Shown here piece after piece: positions 15,319-24,819 of a DNA stretch of 64,000 nucleotides. This DNA comes from Sphingopyxis sp. GW247-27LB. GTDB taxonomy: Bacteria > Pseudomonadota > Alphaproteobacteria > Sphingomonadales > Sphingomonadaceae. Position 1 is the first letter of the stretch. Each line of letters opens with the position of its first letter. The stretch spans positions 1 through 64,000 of the forward strand of contig NZ_NIWD01000003.1 of NCBI RefSeq assembly GCF_002277025.1, read 5' to 3'. Under the pieces are notes generated by a model, which was not told the DNA's origin, searched no databases, and worked only from the letters and a program-made list of their open reading frames with translations. The position numbers and the translations under genes were made by a program.

Positions 15319-16512
15319 ATGATCGATGCCGCCGCTTCCGTTCCGCCGCCGCAAAGGCTGACGGCCGACGTGGCGGGGCACCGGCTCGAACTGCTCTTCG
15401 ACGGCGCCGACCGGCTGACGCGATTGTGCGCGCTGATCGACGGCGCGGCGCGCAGCATCGACATCATCATGTATATCTTCGACGACGATCCCGCCGGGCG
15501 CGAGGTCGTCGCGCGGCTGGTCGATGCGGCGGGACGCGGCGTGCGGGTACGCGCGGTGATCGACAGCTTCGGATCGTCGGACACGCCGGACAGCCTGTTC
15601 GCGCCGCTCCGCGCCGCGGGCGGCGAGGTCATCTTCTTTTCGCGCCGCTGGCGATCGAGCTATCTGATCCGCAACCACCAGAAGCTGATCCTGTTCGACG
15701 GGACGATCGCCGTCACCGGCGGCTTCAACATCGCCGAACATTATCTGAGCCCGCCAGGCAGGAAATGCTGGTTCGACCTGGGGCTCGTCGTCGAAGGTCC
15801 CTCGGTCGCCAAGGCCGCGGCATGGTTCGAGCAGATCCACGCCTATACGGTGGCCAATGACGGCAAGCTCCTGATGCTGCGCCGGATGATCCGCGAGTGG
15901 CCGGCCGCAGGCGGCCCCGTCGCATGGCTCGTCGGCGGGCCGACGCAGCGGCTCTCGCCCTGGGCGCGCGCGGTGCGGCGCGATCTCGATCAGGCCCGGC
16001 GGCTCGACATGGCGATGGCCTATTTCTCGCCCGGCCAGGGGATGCTTCGGCGGCTGGGGCGCGTCGCGCGGCAGGGCCATGCGCGCCTCGTCATGGCGGG
16101 CCGGTCGGACAATGCCGCGACCGTCGGTGCGTCACGGCTCCTTTACGGCTATCTGCTGCGCAAGCGAGCCGAGGTCTGGGAATATCAGCCGTGCAAGCTG
16201 CACCTGAAACTGATCGTGATCGACAATGTCACCTATATCGGATCGGCCAATTTCGACGCGCGCAGCCTCTTCGTGAACGTCGAGGTCATGCTGCGCATCG
16301 ACGATGCCGAATTCGCCGCGACGATGCGCGATTTCGTCGCCGGGCTGGAGCCCGATTGCGAGGTGATCACGCGCCAATCGCACAAGGCGCGGGCGGGCTG
16401 GTTGACGCGGCTGCGCTGGACCCTTGCGTGGTTCGTCGTCGGGGTCGCCGACTATACGGTGTCGCGCCGGCTCAATTTCGGGCTCGCCGAGCCCGACCTC
16501 GAAACGATCTGA
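15319..16512 (+). CDS. Phospholipase D-family protein (cardiolipin synthase-like)
   Basis: This is a 397-residue protein with two HKD motifs, HQKLILFD in the first half and HLKLIVID in the second, each followed by GG/GSANFD-type sequence (GGFNIAEHY; IGSANFDARS). That is the bacterial cardiolipin synthase C/PLD arrangement. No N-terminal membrane segments are present, which suits the ClsB/ClsC-like group. A hydrophobic patch near the C-terminus (TLAWFVVGVADYTV) may touch the membrane. The long upstream open frame is a shadow; 15319 is the first start that gives the family N-terminus. The neighbouring convergent gene is a lipid-methyltransferase-like protein. Confidence 0.8.
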   Translation: MIDAAASVPPPQRLTADVAGHRLELLFDGADRLTRLCALIDGAARSIDIIMYIFDDDPAGREVVARLVDAAGRGVRVRAVIDSFGSSDTPDSLFAPLRAAGGEVIFFSRRWRSSYLIRNHQKLILFDGTIAVTGGFNIAEHYLSPPGRKCWFDLGLVVEGPSVAKAAAWFEQIHAYTVANDGKLLMLRRMIREWPAAGGPVAWLVGGPTQRLSPWARAVRRDLDQARRLDMAMAYFSPGQGMLRRLGRVARQGHARLVMAGRSDNAATVGASRLLYGYLLRKRAEVWEYQPCKLHLKLIVIDNVTYIGSANFDARSLFVNVEVMLRIDDAEFAATMRDFVAGLEPDCEVITRQSHKARAGWLTRLRWTLAWFVVGVADYTVSRRLNFGLAEPDLETI

Positions 16513-16520
16513 GCCGTTTC

Positions 16521-17159
16521 TCAGTCCTTCCAGGCCCAGAAGAGGAAGCAGGGAGGGACATTCACCCACTCGAACGCATTGTCGATGCGCTGGAAATGCG
16601 CCGCGAGGAAATCGCGCGCGCGGGCGCGGAACTGATAGACGAGAAAGGCGCCACCGGGGCGCAGGACGCGGTGCGTCGCCGAGGCGATCGCCGGGCCGAC
16701 TCCCGCGGGGAGCGTCGAAAAAGGCAGGCCCGAGAGGACATAGTCGGCCTGCTCGAAACCGTGCGCCGCGATGATCTCTTCGACGTCGGCGGCCGATCCG
16801 TGGACGGCGATGAAGCGGCTGTCGCGGATGTCCTTCCGCAGATAGTCGATGAAATCCTCGTTGGTGTCGATCGCGATCAGCGTCGCATCGCCGGCCATTC
16901 GTTCGAGCACCGGGCGGCAGAAGGTGCCGACGCCGGGACCATATTCGACGAACAGCTTGCTGTTCTTCCAATCGACCGGCCGCAGCATGTGCCGGATCAG
17001 CGTCGGCGAGGACGGGACGATCGACCCCACCATGACCGGATGCTTGATGAAACCGCGGACGAACATGCCCCACGGCCCGAAAAAGCGTTTGAGCCGCTCG
17101 CGCACCCGGCGGGGCAGCGCGATCTTCGATTCTTGGGCCTGCGCCCGCGGATTGGTCAT
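16521..17159 (-). CDS. SAM-dependent methyltransferase, phospholipid N-methyltransferase-like
   Basis: This 212-residue protein has the SAM-binding motif I VEYGPGVGTF, an acidic motif II ending IAIDTNEDF, and the catalytic-region string VLSGLPFSTLP. These are typical of the PmtA / rRNA-adenine-dimethylase-like group that makes phosphatidylcholine precursors from phosphatidylethanolamine. An N-terminal basic segment (RRVRERLKRFFGPWGMFVRGF) may bind membrane. It lies convergent to the phospholipase D-type gene, so a lipid role is plausible. Other small-molecule substrates cannot be ruled out. Confidence 0.65.
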   Translation of the reverse strand: MTNPRAQAQESKIALPRRVRERLKRFFGPWGMFVRGFIKHPVMVGSIVPSSPTLIRHMLRPVDWKNSKLFVEYGPGVGTFCRPVLERMAGDATLIAIDTNEDFIDYLRKDIRDSRFIAVHGSAADVEEIIAAHGFEQADYVLSGLPFSTLPAGVGPAIASATHRVLRPGGAFLVYQFRARARDFLAAHFQRIDNAFEWVNVPPCFLFWAWKD

Positions 17160-17299
17160 GATGGCTTTCGCGTTGTTGCGGTTTCCTCGTCGGTGGCAAA
17201 ATCGGCGGCCCAGCGCAAGGAAAGATATGGGCTTGGCGCTGGACAGATTGCGCGTCGCGTGTAGGGAGAGGCGGGTTTGCGGCGAACGGAAGGGGCGGC

Positions 17300-18601
17300 A
17301 TGACGGCGATATCGCGTTCGATCCCCAATGACCGGATGGCCGTCCTCTTCGCGATCATGCTCGTCGCGGCCGCGGGCAACACCGCGATGCAGTCGATCCT
17401 CCCCGCGATCGGCGCCAAGCTGCATATTCCCGACGTCTGGGTCAGCCTGGCGTTCAGCTGGTCGGCACTGCTCTGGGTGCTCACGGCGCCGCATTGGGCG
17501 CGCCAGTCGGACAAGCGCGGGCGCAAGGCGCTGATGGCGCTCGGGCTGATCGGTTTCCTGTCGTCGATGGCGCTGTGCGGGCTGACCCTGTGGGCGGGCC
17601 TGTCGGGCCTGCTGGCGGGCGGCGCCACCTTCATCATCTTCGCGCTGTTCCGCAGCCTCTATGGCGGGTTCGGCTCGGCCTCGCCGCCCGCGGTGCAGGC
17701 CTATGTCGCTGCGCGCACCGACCCCGAGGAGCGCACGCAGGCGCTGTCGCTCGTTTCCTCGTCCTTCGGGCTCGGGACGGTGATCGGGCCCGCGGTCGCG
17801 CCCTTCTTCATCCTGCCCGTTGTCGGGCTGGCGGGGCCGCTCCTCGTCTTCGCGCTGATCGCCCTCGCCGTTCTCATCACGCTGCGCTGGCGGCTGCCCA
17901 ACGACACGCCGCGATTCGCCGCGCGCGGGTCGATCGCGCCCTACCCTGCCTCGGGCCTCGCCGACACCGCGCGCCGCGACGAAGAGGAGGACACCGACGA
18001 GGCGGCGCTGCCGCCGCTGCGCTGGACCGACCGCCGGGTGCGGCCGTGGCTGCTCGCCGGGCTGTTCGGCGGCCAGGCGCAGGCGATGATGCTCGGCGTC
18101 ATCGGCTTTCTGATCCTCGACCGGCTAAATCTCAGGGCCAACCCCGACGAAGCCGCCGCGATCACCGGCATCGTGTTGATGGCGGGCGCCTTCGCGACCC
18201 TGCTCGCGCAATGGGGGCTGATTCCGCTACTCAAGATGACGCCACGCGCCACCGTGCTGGTCGGCGCGGCGCTTGGGGCGGCGGGCACGGTGATGACCGG
18301 CCTCGCACCCGATCTCCACGCGATCGTCATCGGCTTCGCGACCGGATCGCTCGGCTTCGGCCTGTTCCGCCCCGGCTTTACCGCGGGCGCATCGCTCGCG
18401 GTCACCGGGCGGCACCAGGGCGCGGTCGCGGGCATGACCGCGTCGATCAACGGGTCGGCCTATATCGTCTCGCCCGCGATCGGCGTGCTGCTTTATAATT
18501 GGCACGCGATGGCCGCTTACGGCCTGATGGCGGGTTTCTGCGCCTGGCTGGTGGCGTGGGGCTGGTCCGCACTCCGGCAGGACCAGCCCCCGCACTCCTA
18601 A
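17300..18601 (+). CDS. MFS transporter
   Basis: This 433-residue integral membrane protein has about twelve hydrophobic segments and the loop 2-3 signature HWARQSDKRGRKALMALG. A polar central loop (residues ~215-245, rich in Asp/Glu/Arg) separates the two halves. The motif LGTVIGPAVAP in helix 5 is the motif-C-like GxxxGPxxG element of drug/H+ antiporters. It may be an efflux pump, but the substrate is unknown. Its stop overlaps the convergent Cdc48-type gene. Confidence 0.8.
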   Translation: MTAISRSIPNDRMAVLFAIMLVAAAGNTAMQSILPAIGAKLHIPDVWVSLAFSWSALLWVLTAPHWARQSDKRGRKALMALGLIGFLSSMALCGLTLWAGLSGLLAGGATFIIFALFRSLYGGFGSASPPAVQAYVAARTDPEERTQALSLVSSSFGLGTVIGPAVAPFFILPVVGLAGPLLVFALIALAVLITLRWRLPNDTPRFAARGSIAPYPASGLADTARRDEEEDTDEAALPPLRWTDRRVRPWLLAGLFGGQAQAMMLGVIGFLILDRLNLRANPDEAAAITGIVLMAGAFATLLAQWGLIPLLKMTPRATVLVGAALGAAGTVMTGLAPDLHAIVIGFATGSLGFGLFRPGFTAGASLAVTGRHQGAVAGMTASINGSAYIVSPAIGVLLYNWHAMAAYGLMAGFCAWLVAWGWSALRQDQPPHS

Positions 18602-20922
18602 TCCTGCGGCTCGTCGCCGTGCTTCTGTTCGCGCACGGGCTTGAGCATACCCGGCGCGAAAAAGCCGATCGGGTTGACGCTCATCGCCTGCTGCTTGATC
18701 TCGCCCTGGATCTTTTCATAGTCGCGCTCCATCGCCTCGGTCACCGAGGCGCGGGTATCCTTGAGCGCGGCTTCGAAATCCTCCATCGTCACGCTGTCGC
18801 TCTGCATGGAGCGCTTGAGCGCCGCGAGCCCCGCACGGCGGACCAGATCCTCCAGGTCGGCGCCGGTGAAGCGATCGGTGCGCCCGGCGAGCGCATCGAG
18901 ATCGACGTCCTTCGCCAGCGGCATCTTCGCGGTGTGGATTTCGAGGATGCGCTTGCGGCCCCCCGCGTCGGGGACGGTCACATAGATCAGCTCGTCGAGC
19001 CGTCCGGGGCGGAGCAGCGCGGGGTCGATCAGGTTCGGCCGGTTGGTCGCCCCGATGACGACGACCGACTGCATCTCCTCGATCCCGTCCATCTCGGCGA
19101 GGATCGTGTTGACGACGCGCTCGGTCACCTGCGGCTCGCCCGCGGTGCCGCTGCCGCGCGCGGGCACCAGGCTGTCGAGTTCGTCGATGAAGACGATCGT
19201 CGGCGCCACCGCCCGCGCCCGCGCGAACAGGCGCGCGATCTGCTGCTCGCTCTCGCCATACCATTTCGACAGCAGATCCGACGATTTGATCGCGATGAAA
19301 TTGGCGTCGGACTCGCGCGCCGCCGCCTTGGCGAGCAGCGTTTTGCCCGTGCCCGGCGGGCCATAGAGCAGGAAGCCCTTGGCCGGACGGATGCCGAGCC
19401 GGCGGAACGCTTCGGGATGCTTCAAGGGGAGTTCGATCCCCTCGATCATCTTGTCGCGCGCCGCGTCGAGCCCGCCGATGTCGCTCCACCGCGTCTTCGG
19501 CGCCTGCACCATCACTTCGCGCATCGCCGACGGCTGGACGCGCTTCAGCGCATTGTTGAAATCCTCGCGCGTCACGCGAAGCTCGTCGAGCACCTCGGGC
19601 GGGATCGTCCCTTCCTCGAGGTTGAGCTTCGGCATGATCCGCCGCACCGCCTCGATCGCCGCCTCGCGGGTCAACGCCGCCATGTCCGCGCCGACGAAGC
19701 CGAAGGTCGTGCGCGACAGCTCGGCAAGGTCGACATCCTCGGCGAGCGGCATGCCGCGGGTGTGGATGCCGAGGATTTCGCGCCGCCCGCTTTCGTCGGG
19801 CACGCCGATCACGATCTCGCGGTCGAAACGGCCGGGGCGGCGCAGCGCCTCGTCGATCGCGTCGGGGCGATTGGTCGCCGCGATGACAACGAGGTTGGTG
19901 CGCGGTTCGAGCCCGTCCATCAGCGTCAATAGCTGCGCGACGAGGCGCTTTTCGGCCTCACCCTGCACTTGCCCGCGTTTGGGAGCGATCGAATCGATCT
20001 CGTCGATGAACAGGATCGACGGCGCGGCCTTCGCCGCCGCCTCGAACACGTCGCGGAGGCGCTTTTCGGACTCGCCATAGGCCGACCCCATGATCTCGGG
20101 GCCGTTGATCAGGAAGAATTGCGCCTCGCTCTCGTTCGCGACCGCGCGCGCGAGCCGGGTCTTGCCGGTTCCCGGCGGGCCGTGCAGCAGCACGCCGCGC
20201 GGCGGGTCGACGCCGAGACGGCGGAACAGCTCGGGATAGCGCAGCGGCAGTTCGACCATCTCGCGCAGCTGGTCGATCGTCTCCCCGAGCCCGCCGAGAT
20301 CGTCGTAGGTGACGTCGGTGCGCCGCGTGTCCTGCGGCTCCTGATATTCGGGAAGCAGTTCGACCTCGGTATTTTCGTCGATGAAGACGACGCCCTTGGG
20401 GCTCGCCGACACGACACTGAGGCGCACTTCGGCGAGCGCATAGGCGGGCGCGTTGAGCATCTGGCGGAGCTGCGGCGGCATGTCGCCCGCCGACACGCGC
20501 TGCTGCCCCGCGGTGGCGACCGTATCGCCGGCGACGAGCGGGCGGCCGAAGAAGCTGCGCTTGAGCGCGTTCGCCGAACCCTGAAGCCGCAAATTTTCCT
20601 GCGCCGGAGCGAACACCACGCGCGTCGCTGGGCGCGTCTCGACGCGATTCAGCATCACCATGTCGCCCGCGCCCGCGCCGGCATTGGCGCGCTGGAGGCC
20701 ATCGAGGCGGACGACTTCGAGCCCCTCGTCCTCGGCATAGGGCGCCATGACACGCGACGCCGTCTGCCGCTTGCCGCTGATCTGGATCACGTCGCCTTCG
20801 GTTACCCCGAGTTCGGCCATCGCCGATCGCGGGATGCGGGCGATCCCGCCCCCGCTTTCCTCGGCCCTCGCATTCGCCACCTGGAGCTTGACTTGCTTTT
20901 CTTTAACCGGTGCGTCGGCCAA
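18598..20922 (-). CDS. Cdc48/VAT-type AAA+ ATPase
   Basis: This 774-residue hexameric unfoldase has an archaeal-style layout. An N-terminal double-psi barrel (residues ~10-95, with [19 protein letters not shown]) and a second N subdomain reach to ~195. D1 has Walker A GPPGTGKT at 248-255, Walker B LFIDEID around 304 and arginine-finger region RRPGRFDR. D2 has GPPGTGKT at 521-528, VFIDELD around 577 and LRPGRLDE. Pore loops SAYGES (D1) and KWYGES (D2) are aromatic, as in archaeal VAT. The C-terminal tail is disordered. It should thread and unfold proteins. Such two-ring Cdc48 proteins are scattered among bacteria, including some alphaproteobacteria. It is monocistronic and divergent from a LysR gene. 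Confidence 0.9.
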   Translation of the reverse strand: MADAPVKEKQVKLQVANARAEESGGGIARIPRSAMAELGVTEGDVIQISGKRQTASRVMAPYAEDEGLEVVRLDGLQRANAGAGAGDMVMLNRVETRPATRVVFAPAQENLRLQGSANALKRSFFGRPLVAGDTVATAGQQRVSAGDMPPQLRQMLNAPAYALAEVRLSVVSASPKGVVFIDENTEVELLPEYQEPQDTRRTDVTYDDLGGLGETIDQLREMVELPLRYPELFRRLGVDPPRGVLLHGPPGTGKTRLARAVANESEAQFFLINGPEIMGSAYGESEKRLRDVFEAAAKAAPSILFIDEIDSIAPKRGQVQGEAEKRLVAQLLTLMDGLEPRTNLVVIAATNRPDAIDEALRRPGRFDREIVIGVPDESGRREILGIHTRGMPLAEDVDLAELSRTTFGFVGADMAALTREAAIEAVRRIMPKLNLEEGTIPPEVLDELRVTREDFNNALKRVQPSAMREVMVQAPKTRWSDIGGLDAARDKMIEGIELPLKHPEAFRRLGIRPAKGFLLYGPPGTGKTLLAKAAARESDANFIAIKSSDLLSKWYGESEQQIARLFARARAVAPTIVFIDELDSLVPARGSGTAGEPQVTERVVNTILAEMDGIEEMQSVVVIGATNRPNLIDPALLRPGRLDELIYVTVPDAGGRKRILEIHTAKMPLAKDVDLDALAGRTDRFTGADLEDLVRRAGLAALKRSMQSDSVTMEDFEAALKDTRASVTEAMERDYEKIQGEIKQQAMSVNPIGFFAPGMLKPVREQKHGDEPQD

Positions 20923-21086
20923 GGCGTGTCTCCCGCAAAATAGTCAGAATGCCGAAGATAGGGCGGTCGTTCCGTGATTTCGACCCCCAACCGCTCGAAC
21001 GCGATATAGAAGCGTTTCATGCCGCACTGCACAAATGCCTCTGGCGCACACGCCGGTCTCATGCCATCACATGGTCGAGAGACATT

Positions 21087-21965
21087 ATGGCACGCCTCCC
21101 TCCCCTCAGCAGCATGGAAGCCTTTCTGGAGGTCGCCCGTCACGGCACGGTGAAGGCTGCCGCGAGCGAGCTCGGCCTGTCGATGCCGGCGCTGTCGCGG
21201 CGAATCCAGACGCTCGAACATGCGGTCGGGCGCCCGCTGTTCGATCGCCACCATCACGGATTGCGGCTGACCGAGGCGGGCCGCACGCTGCAGGGGCAAT
21301 TGTCGCCGATCCTTGACGATCTGCGCGGGGCCATTTCGCGCGTCGGCAGCCCCGACGCCTCGCTGCGGCTCCACCTCAACGTCCTGCCGCTCTTCGCGCA
21401 GCAGCGCCTCTTTCCGCGACTGCCGGAACTGCGCCAGCAATATCCCGAACTGCATATCGACATCGACACGCTCTCGCACGGCGAGGCGCGGCTCGGCGAA
21501 GGGATCGACGCGGCGATCGCGCTCGCCCGCGCGATCGACCCCGCGCTCTATGCGGCGCGGCTCGACCAGGACAAGATTTTCCCGATCGCGGCGCGCACGC
21601 TCACCGACGGCGAACGGCCGATCACGGTGCCCGAACAACTCCAGCGGCTGACCATCCTGCTCCATCGCGAAATGCCAGAGACCTTCGCCGAGTGGAGGCA
21701 CGCGATCGGCATGCCCTATCTCGAACCCGCGGGGATCGATTTCTTCGATTCGGGGCCGCTGATGCTCGAAGCCGCGGCGCAGGGCATCGGCGTCGCCTTC
21801 ATGCACGGCCATCATTTCGACGACGCACAGGACCCCCGCCTCGCCCGCCTCTTCGATTTCGACGTCGACAGCCCCTACAGCTACTGGTTCGTGTGCCGCC
21901 CGCGCGCGCTCCGCCAGCCCGCGGTGAAGCTGTTCCACGACTGGCTGCTCGGCGCGAAGATATAG
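21087..21965 (+). CDS. LysR-family transcriptional regulator
   Basis: The 292-residue start at 21087 gives the family N-terminus MARLPPLSSMEAFLEVARHG, followed by the HTH AASELGLSMPALSRRIQTLE and RPLFDRHHHGLRLTEAG. The periplasmic-binding-like effector domain follows and resembles the GcvA/AmpR subgroup (PRLPELRQQYPELHIDID; GVAFMHGHHFDD). It is divergent from the Cdc48-type gene with ~165 bases between, so control of that gene is possible. The inducer is unknown. Confidence 0.85.
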   Translation: MARLPPLSSMEAFLEVARHGTVKAAASELGLSMPALSRRIQTLEHAVGRPLFDRHHHGLRLTEAGRTLQGQLSPILDDLRGAISRVGSPDASLRLHLNVLPLFAQQRLFPRLPELRQQYPELHIDIDTLSHGEARLGEGIDAAIALARAIDPALYAARLDQDKIFPIAARTLTDGERPITVPEQLQRLTILLHREMPETFAEWRHAIGMPYLEPAGIDFFDSGPLMLEAAAQGIGVAFMHGHHFDDAQDPRLARLFDFDVDSPYSYWFVCRPRALRQPAVKLFHDWLLGAKI

Positions 21966-22031
21966 GGTTCACGGCGGGTTCAGCCGACCGGGCGAAGCAT
22001 TGTCCCGACCCATCCGCTGCGGAGGCTTCTG

Positions 22032-22409
22032 ATGCGCCCGATCCTTTTCCCTGCCCTTTTTCTGGCTTTGCCTTCGGTCGCGCAGGCTCAGTTCGTCGCG
22101 GGGCCCGGCCCCGCCCCCGAACCGATGCCGGGGATCGTCGACCGCGGCACGCTGCCCACCATGCCCTCGCTCGGCCATCAGCTGGGCGAGGCACGCGACC
22201 GCATCGAAGGCGGCCGCAAGCGGGGCGAACTCACGAAGCGCGAAGCGCGCGGGCTGCGGCGCGATGCCGGCATGATCGAAACGCTCGCCGACCGTTATGG
22301 CGCTGACGGGCTGTCCGATTCCGAACGGCGCGAACTCGATATGCGAACCGAGGTGCTGCGCACGCTGACCGCGGCACAGCGGCTGCAAGGCGCCGCCAGG
22401 CGGCCCTGA
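22032..22409 (+). CDS. Small secreted protein
   Basis: This is a 125-residue protein with a clear signal peptide (MRPILFPALFLALPSVAQA, cleavage after AQA). The mature part is short, with a proline-rich start and then a charged helical stretch (LGEARDRIEGGRKRGELTKREARGLRRDAG). Such small periplasmic helical proteins are common in sphingomonads and have no known function. Confidence 0.65.
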   Translation: MRPILFPALFLALPSVAQAQFVAGPGPAPEPMPGIVDRGTLPTMPSLGHQLGEARDRIEGGRKRGELTKREARGLRRDAGMIETLADRYGADGLSDSERRELDMRTEVLRTLTAAQRLQGAARRP

Positions 22410-22438
22410 CCGGAAGCGTCGCCAAAAAGGGTGGAAAA

Positions 22439-22513
22439 TGGTGCTGCTGGAGAGGATTGAACTCTCGACCTCACCCTTACCAAGGGTGCGCTCTACCACT
22501 GAGCTACAGCAGC
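22439..22513 (-). tRNA. tRNA-Thr (anticodon GGT)
   Basis: A 75-base cloverleaf is read on the minus strand: acceptor GCTGCTG pairs with CAGCAGC, the anticodon loop is TTGGTAA, the T-arm contains GTTCAATCC, and 3' CCA is encoded. Confidence 0.95.
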
Positions 22514-22630
22514 GTCCGGAGCCCTCTGCGGCGCATCGCCGCCGGGCAGGCGCGGCCTATGGCGGGGCGCCCCGCCGCTGTCAAGGTGCGAGGCTTGACG
22601 ATCGGGCGATTTCACGGGCATGGCGCCGCG

Positions 22631-22759
22631 ATGAGCAAGCCGCCCTCCCCCGCCGACCTTGAGCGCGAACGCCGTCTCGCCGAGGCACTGCGCGCCAACC
22701 TGCGGAAACGCAAGGCACGGGCGCGCGAGGAGAAGGCCGAAAGCGCGCCTAAAGACTGA
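22631..22759 (+). CDS. Small conserved basic/charged protein
   Basis: A 42-residue protein begins MSKPPSPADLERERRLAEAL and continues RANLRKRKARAREEKA. Short Arg/Lys/Glu-rich proteins with the RLAEALRANLRxRK pattern recur across sphingomonads, which supports its being real. It would be one long charged helix. The function is unknown. Its end overlaps the convergent DUF1905 gene by 11 bases. Confidence 0.55.
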   Translation: MSKPPSPADLERERRLAEALRANLRKRKARAREEKAESAPKD

Positions 22760-23063
22760 CGGTCACCGTCACCGCCTCATCCTCGACCAGTCTCTCGGCC
22801 CGGCGGATCGCTGCCTTGACCGGCAGCAGCCAGCCGCCGCTTTCGCGGTGCGGAAAGACCGAGGTTTTCCAGATGCTGTCGCCGATCCGCGCCTCGACCC
22901 GCGCCGACCCGAACCCGCGTCGGCCGTCGAGCCATTGGCCGGTCATCGCCGCCACGCGAACGGCGTCGGCCGCATCGCCCTCTATGGTCAGGAAATACCA
23001 GGCGGCGGGCGCGGTCGCCGACTGCCAGCGCCACAGCGGCGTCGTGACGGTGATGCTCTCCAA
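22749..23063 (-). CDS. DUF1905 domain protein
   Basis: This 104-residue protein follows the DUF1905 pattern: an N-terminal strand with TPLWRWQ, then AAWYFLTIEGDAAD, a VEARIGDSIWKTSVFPH centre, and WLLPVKAAIRRAERL followed by VTVTVSL at the end. DUF1905 forms a small beta-barrel-like fold of unknown function. It is cytosolic. The cyclophilin gene lies just downstream on the same strand's 5' side (23093-24067), so the two may be co-transcribed. Confidence 0.75.
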   Translation of the reverse strand: MESITVTTPLWRWQSATAPAAWYFLTIEGDAADAVRVAAMTGQWLDGRRGFGSARVEARIGDSIWKTSVFPHRESGGWLLPVKAAIRRAERLVEDEAVTVTVSL

Positions 23064-23092
23064 TGCGCGCGCCTACACCGTTCGCATCGAAG

Positions 23093-24067
23093 TCACTTCT
23101 TCACCGCGCGGATCGGCACGGGAATGTTGCAGATATCCGCCCCGCCCGCCGGCCGGATGAAGAAGGGATCGCGCCGGTTGACGCGCGCCTCGGCGTAGCG
23201 CGCGAAACTCTCGCTGTCGCTCGACAGATATTCGAAACGTGGCCGCTCTGCCTCGGGCAGTTCGCTCGCGAGCCGCACCGAAACGATCGGCACGCGCTGC
23301 GCCGCATCGTCGTAGACGCCGAGCGGTGCCGGCCCGCGCGGCAGGCTCGACAGATTCTCGATCCCGCTGATCACCCGGCCGACGAGCGCGATGTTGCGGT
23401 CGAGATGCCGCGGCGCATGGCCGATGACGGTGTAGAGTTCGGATCCGCTGCCGGTGTTCGGCGACATGTCGCGCGCGACACCGACCATCGCGTAGCAGTG
23501 GACGGGCCAGATCGATTTACTGTCGTTCGCGAGCGGCCATCCGGCCCAATGTCCCTGACCGCCCGCATAGGCATCGCGCAGAGGATTGGGGGTATGCCAT
23601 CGCCAGAATTTGGCGATGGCGGACGCATAGTCTTTCGACTTGATCCTTTTGTCGTCCCTGCTCAGCGCATAATCGCTCTCCGGCACCGTCGCCAAGCCCT
23701 CGGGCAGCGGCTTCGCCTTCGCAGGATCTTCACCTTCAGCGTCACCCCATTGCGCGACGTAATTGTCCTGCACCCGGTAGACGCTGGTGCCGTCCCACCA
23801 GTGCGCGGCGGCGAGTTTGCGAATATTGCCGATCCAGCCCTGGCTGAATGGCTCGGGCATCAGTTGGATGACGACGTGGCGGGCCTTTCCGGCCGTATCG
23901 GGCGCAAGGTCCATCACCAGCAGGTCGGCGGGCGCGATGGCGGTCCATTCCTCGGCCTTCGCCGCATCGACGACCTGCCCTGGCGAGAGCGCGGGCTCCG
24001 GGTCTTGCGCGTGGGCGGCGGACAGGAGCGCGAGGGCGGCGGTGGCCGCGAAGAGCAGTTGCTTCAT
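23093..24067 (-). CDS. Periplasmic cyclophilin-type peptidyl-prolyl isomerase
   Basis: The 324-residue start at 24067 gives a signal peptide ([20 protein letters not shown]). The upstream part of the frame runs through the tRNA-Ser gene and is a shadow. The cyclophilin-like domain shows [44 protein letters not shown] (equivalent of the F-x-R-V...QGGD region) and, later, [41 protein letters not shown]. The large insert between the two halves (~90 residues) is unusual. It should assist folding of periplasmic or outer-membrane proteins. Confidence 0.8.
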   Translation of the reverse strand: MKQLLFAATAALALLSAAHAQDPEPALSPGQVVDAAKAEEWTAIAPADLLVMDLAPDTAGKARHVVIQLMPEPFSQGWIGNIRKLAAAHWWDGTSVYRVQDNYVAQWGDAEGEDPAKAKPLPEGLATVPESDYALSRDDKRIKSKDYASAIAKFWRWHTPNPLRDAYAGGQGHWAGWPLANDSKSIWPVHCYAMVGVARDMSPNTGSGSELYTVIGHAPRHLDRNIALVGRVISGIENLSSLPRGPAPLGVYDDAAQRVPIVSVRLASELPEAERPRFEYLSSDSESFARYAEARVNRRDPFFIRPAGGADICNIPVPIRAVKK

Positions 24068-24143
24068 CGCGCCTGTCTGCCACGCCCAACCGGCTTGCGA
24101 AACCCCCGGCGAACGACTAGGGCCCGCCTTCACCAGTGCATGC

Positions 24144-24234
24144 GGAGCGGTGGCCGAGTGGTCGAAGGCGCTCGCCTGGAAAGTGAGTATACGGCAAAAC
24201 CGTATCGAGGGTTCGAATCCCTCCCGCTCCGCCA
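24144..24234 (+). tRNA. tRNA-Ser (anticodon GGA)
   Basis: A 91-base class II tRNA: acceptor GGAGCGG pairs with CCGCTCC, the anticodon stem and loop are CTCGC-CTGGAAA-GTGAG with GGA, a long variable arm (TATACGGCAAAACCGTA) is present, the T-loop is GGTTCGAATCC, and CCA is encoded. Confidence 0.95.
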
Positions 24235-24562
24235 CCGGAAAATAATTCAATGAACCAATGACTTATAGTCGACGTCAGAGATTGATGCCGGCTCGGGGGC
24301 GCTCGCATTCGCCGCGCTTGCGCTCCTCGCGCCGCTTATCGCCGCGGCGGCCAAACATCAGGTCAACCGCAGCCGCGCGGCGGGGTTCATGCCGCCCTTG
24401 AAGGCGCGGGGGGGAACATCCACTTTCGTCTCCCTGACAATCGATATCCGCCGGCGGGGAGCAAGGCAGGGATCAGCAAAACCGCCGGTCGAGCTCCGGA
24501 ATCGGTTTCTGCGCGACGATGCTTGTTTTCGTCCCGGCACGCTGGTAGAGGCGCCCCTCATT
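24235..24562. other. Intergenic region between tRNA-Ser and tRNA-Thr, no gene seen
   Basis: These 328 bases hold no supported gene. The element CAATGACTTA occurs at 24256-24265, shortly after the tRNA-Ser, and again at 24653-24662 just after the tRNA-Thr. A G+C-rich middle could be the remains of a decayed coding sequence. Confidence 0.5.
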
Positions 24563-24638
24563 GCCGCTTTAGCTCAGTTGGTAGAGCACATCATTCGTAA
24601 TGATGGGGCCACAGGTTCGAGTCCTGTAAGCGGCACCA
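24563..24638 (+). tRNA. tRNA-Thr (anticodon CGT)
   Basis: A 76-base cloverleaf: acceptor GCCGCTT pairs with AAGCGGC, the D-arm is AGCTCAGTTGGTAGAGC, the anticodon loop is TTCGTAA, the T-loop is GGTTCGAGTCC, and CCA is encoded. It is separate from the GGT isoacceptor at 22439. Confidence 0.95.
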
Positions 24639-24819
24639 TATATCCGACAAATCAATGACTTAGCCCTGATCCCTCGCTCCGGCGGCGCTGTTGCGGGCCG
24701 GCAGATCGGCGATGGGGCGCGGCCTTTCGAGGAGCCATGGCATCCCCCAGACCGAACCCTGCCGGTGATAGGCCTCGGCCGCCGATGGCCGGTTGCAGTC
24801 AGCCGCTTTCAAACGGCCG

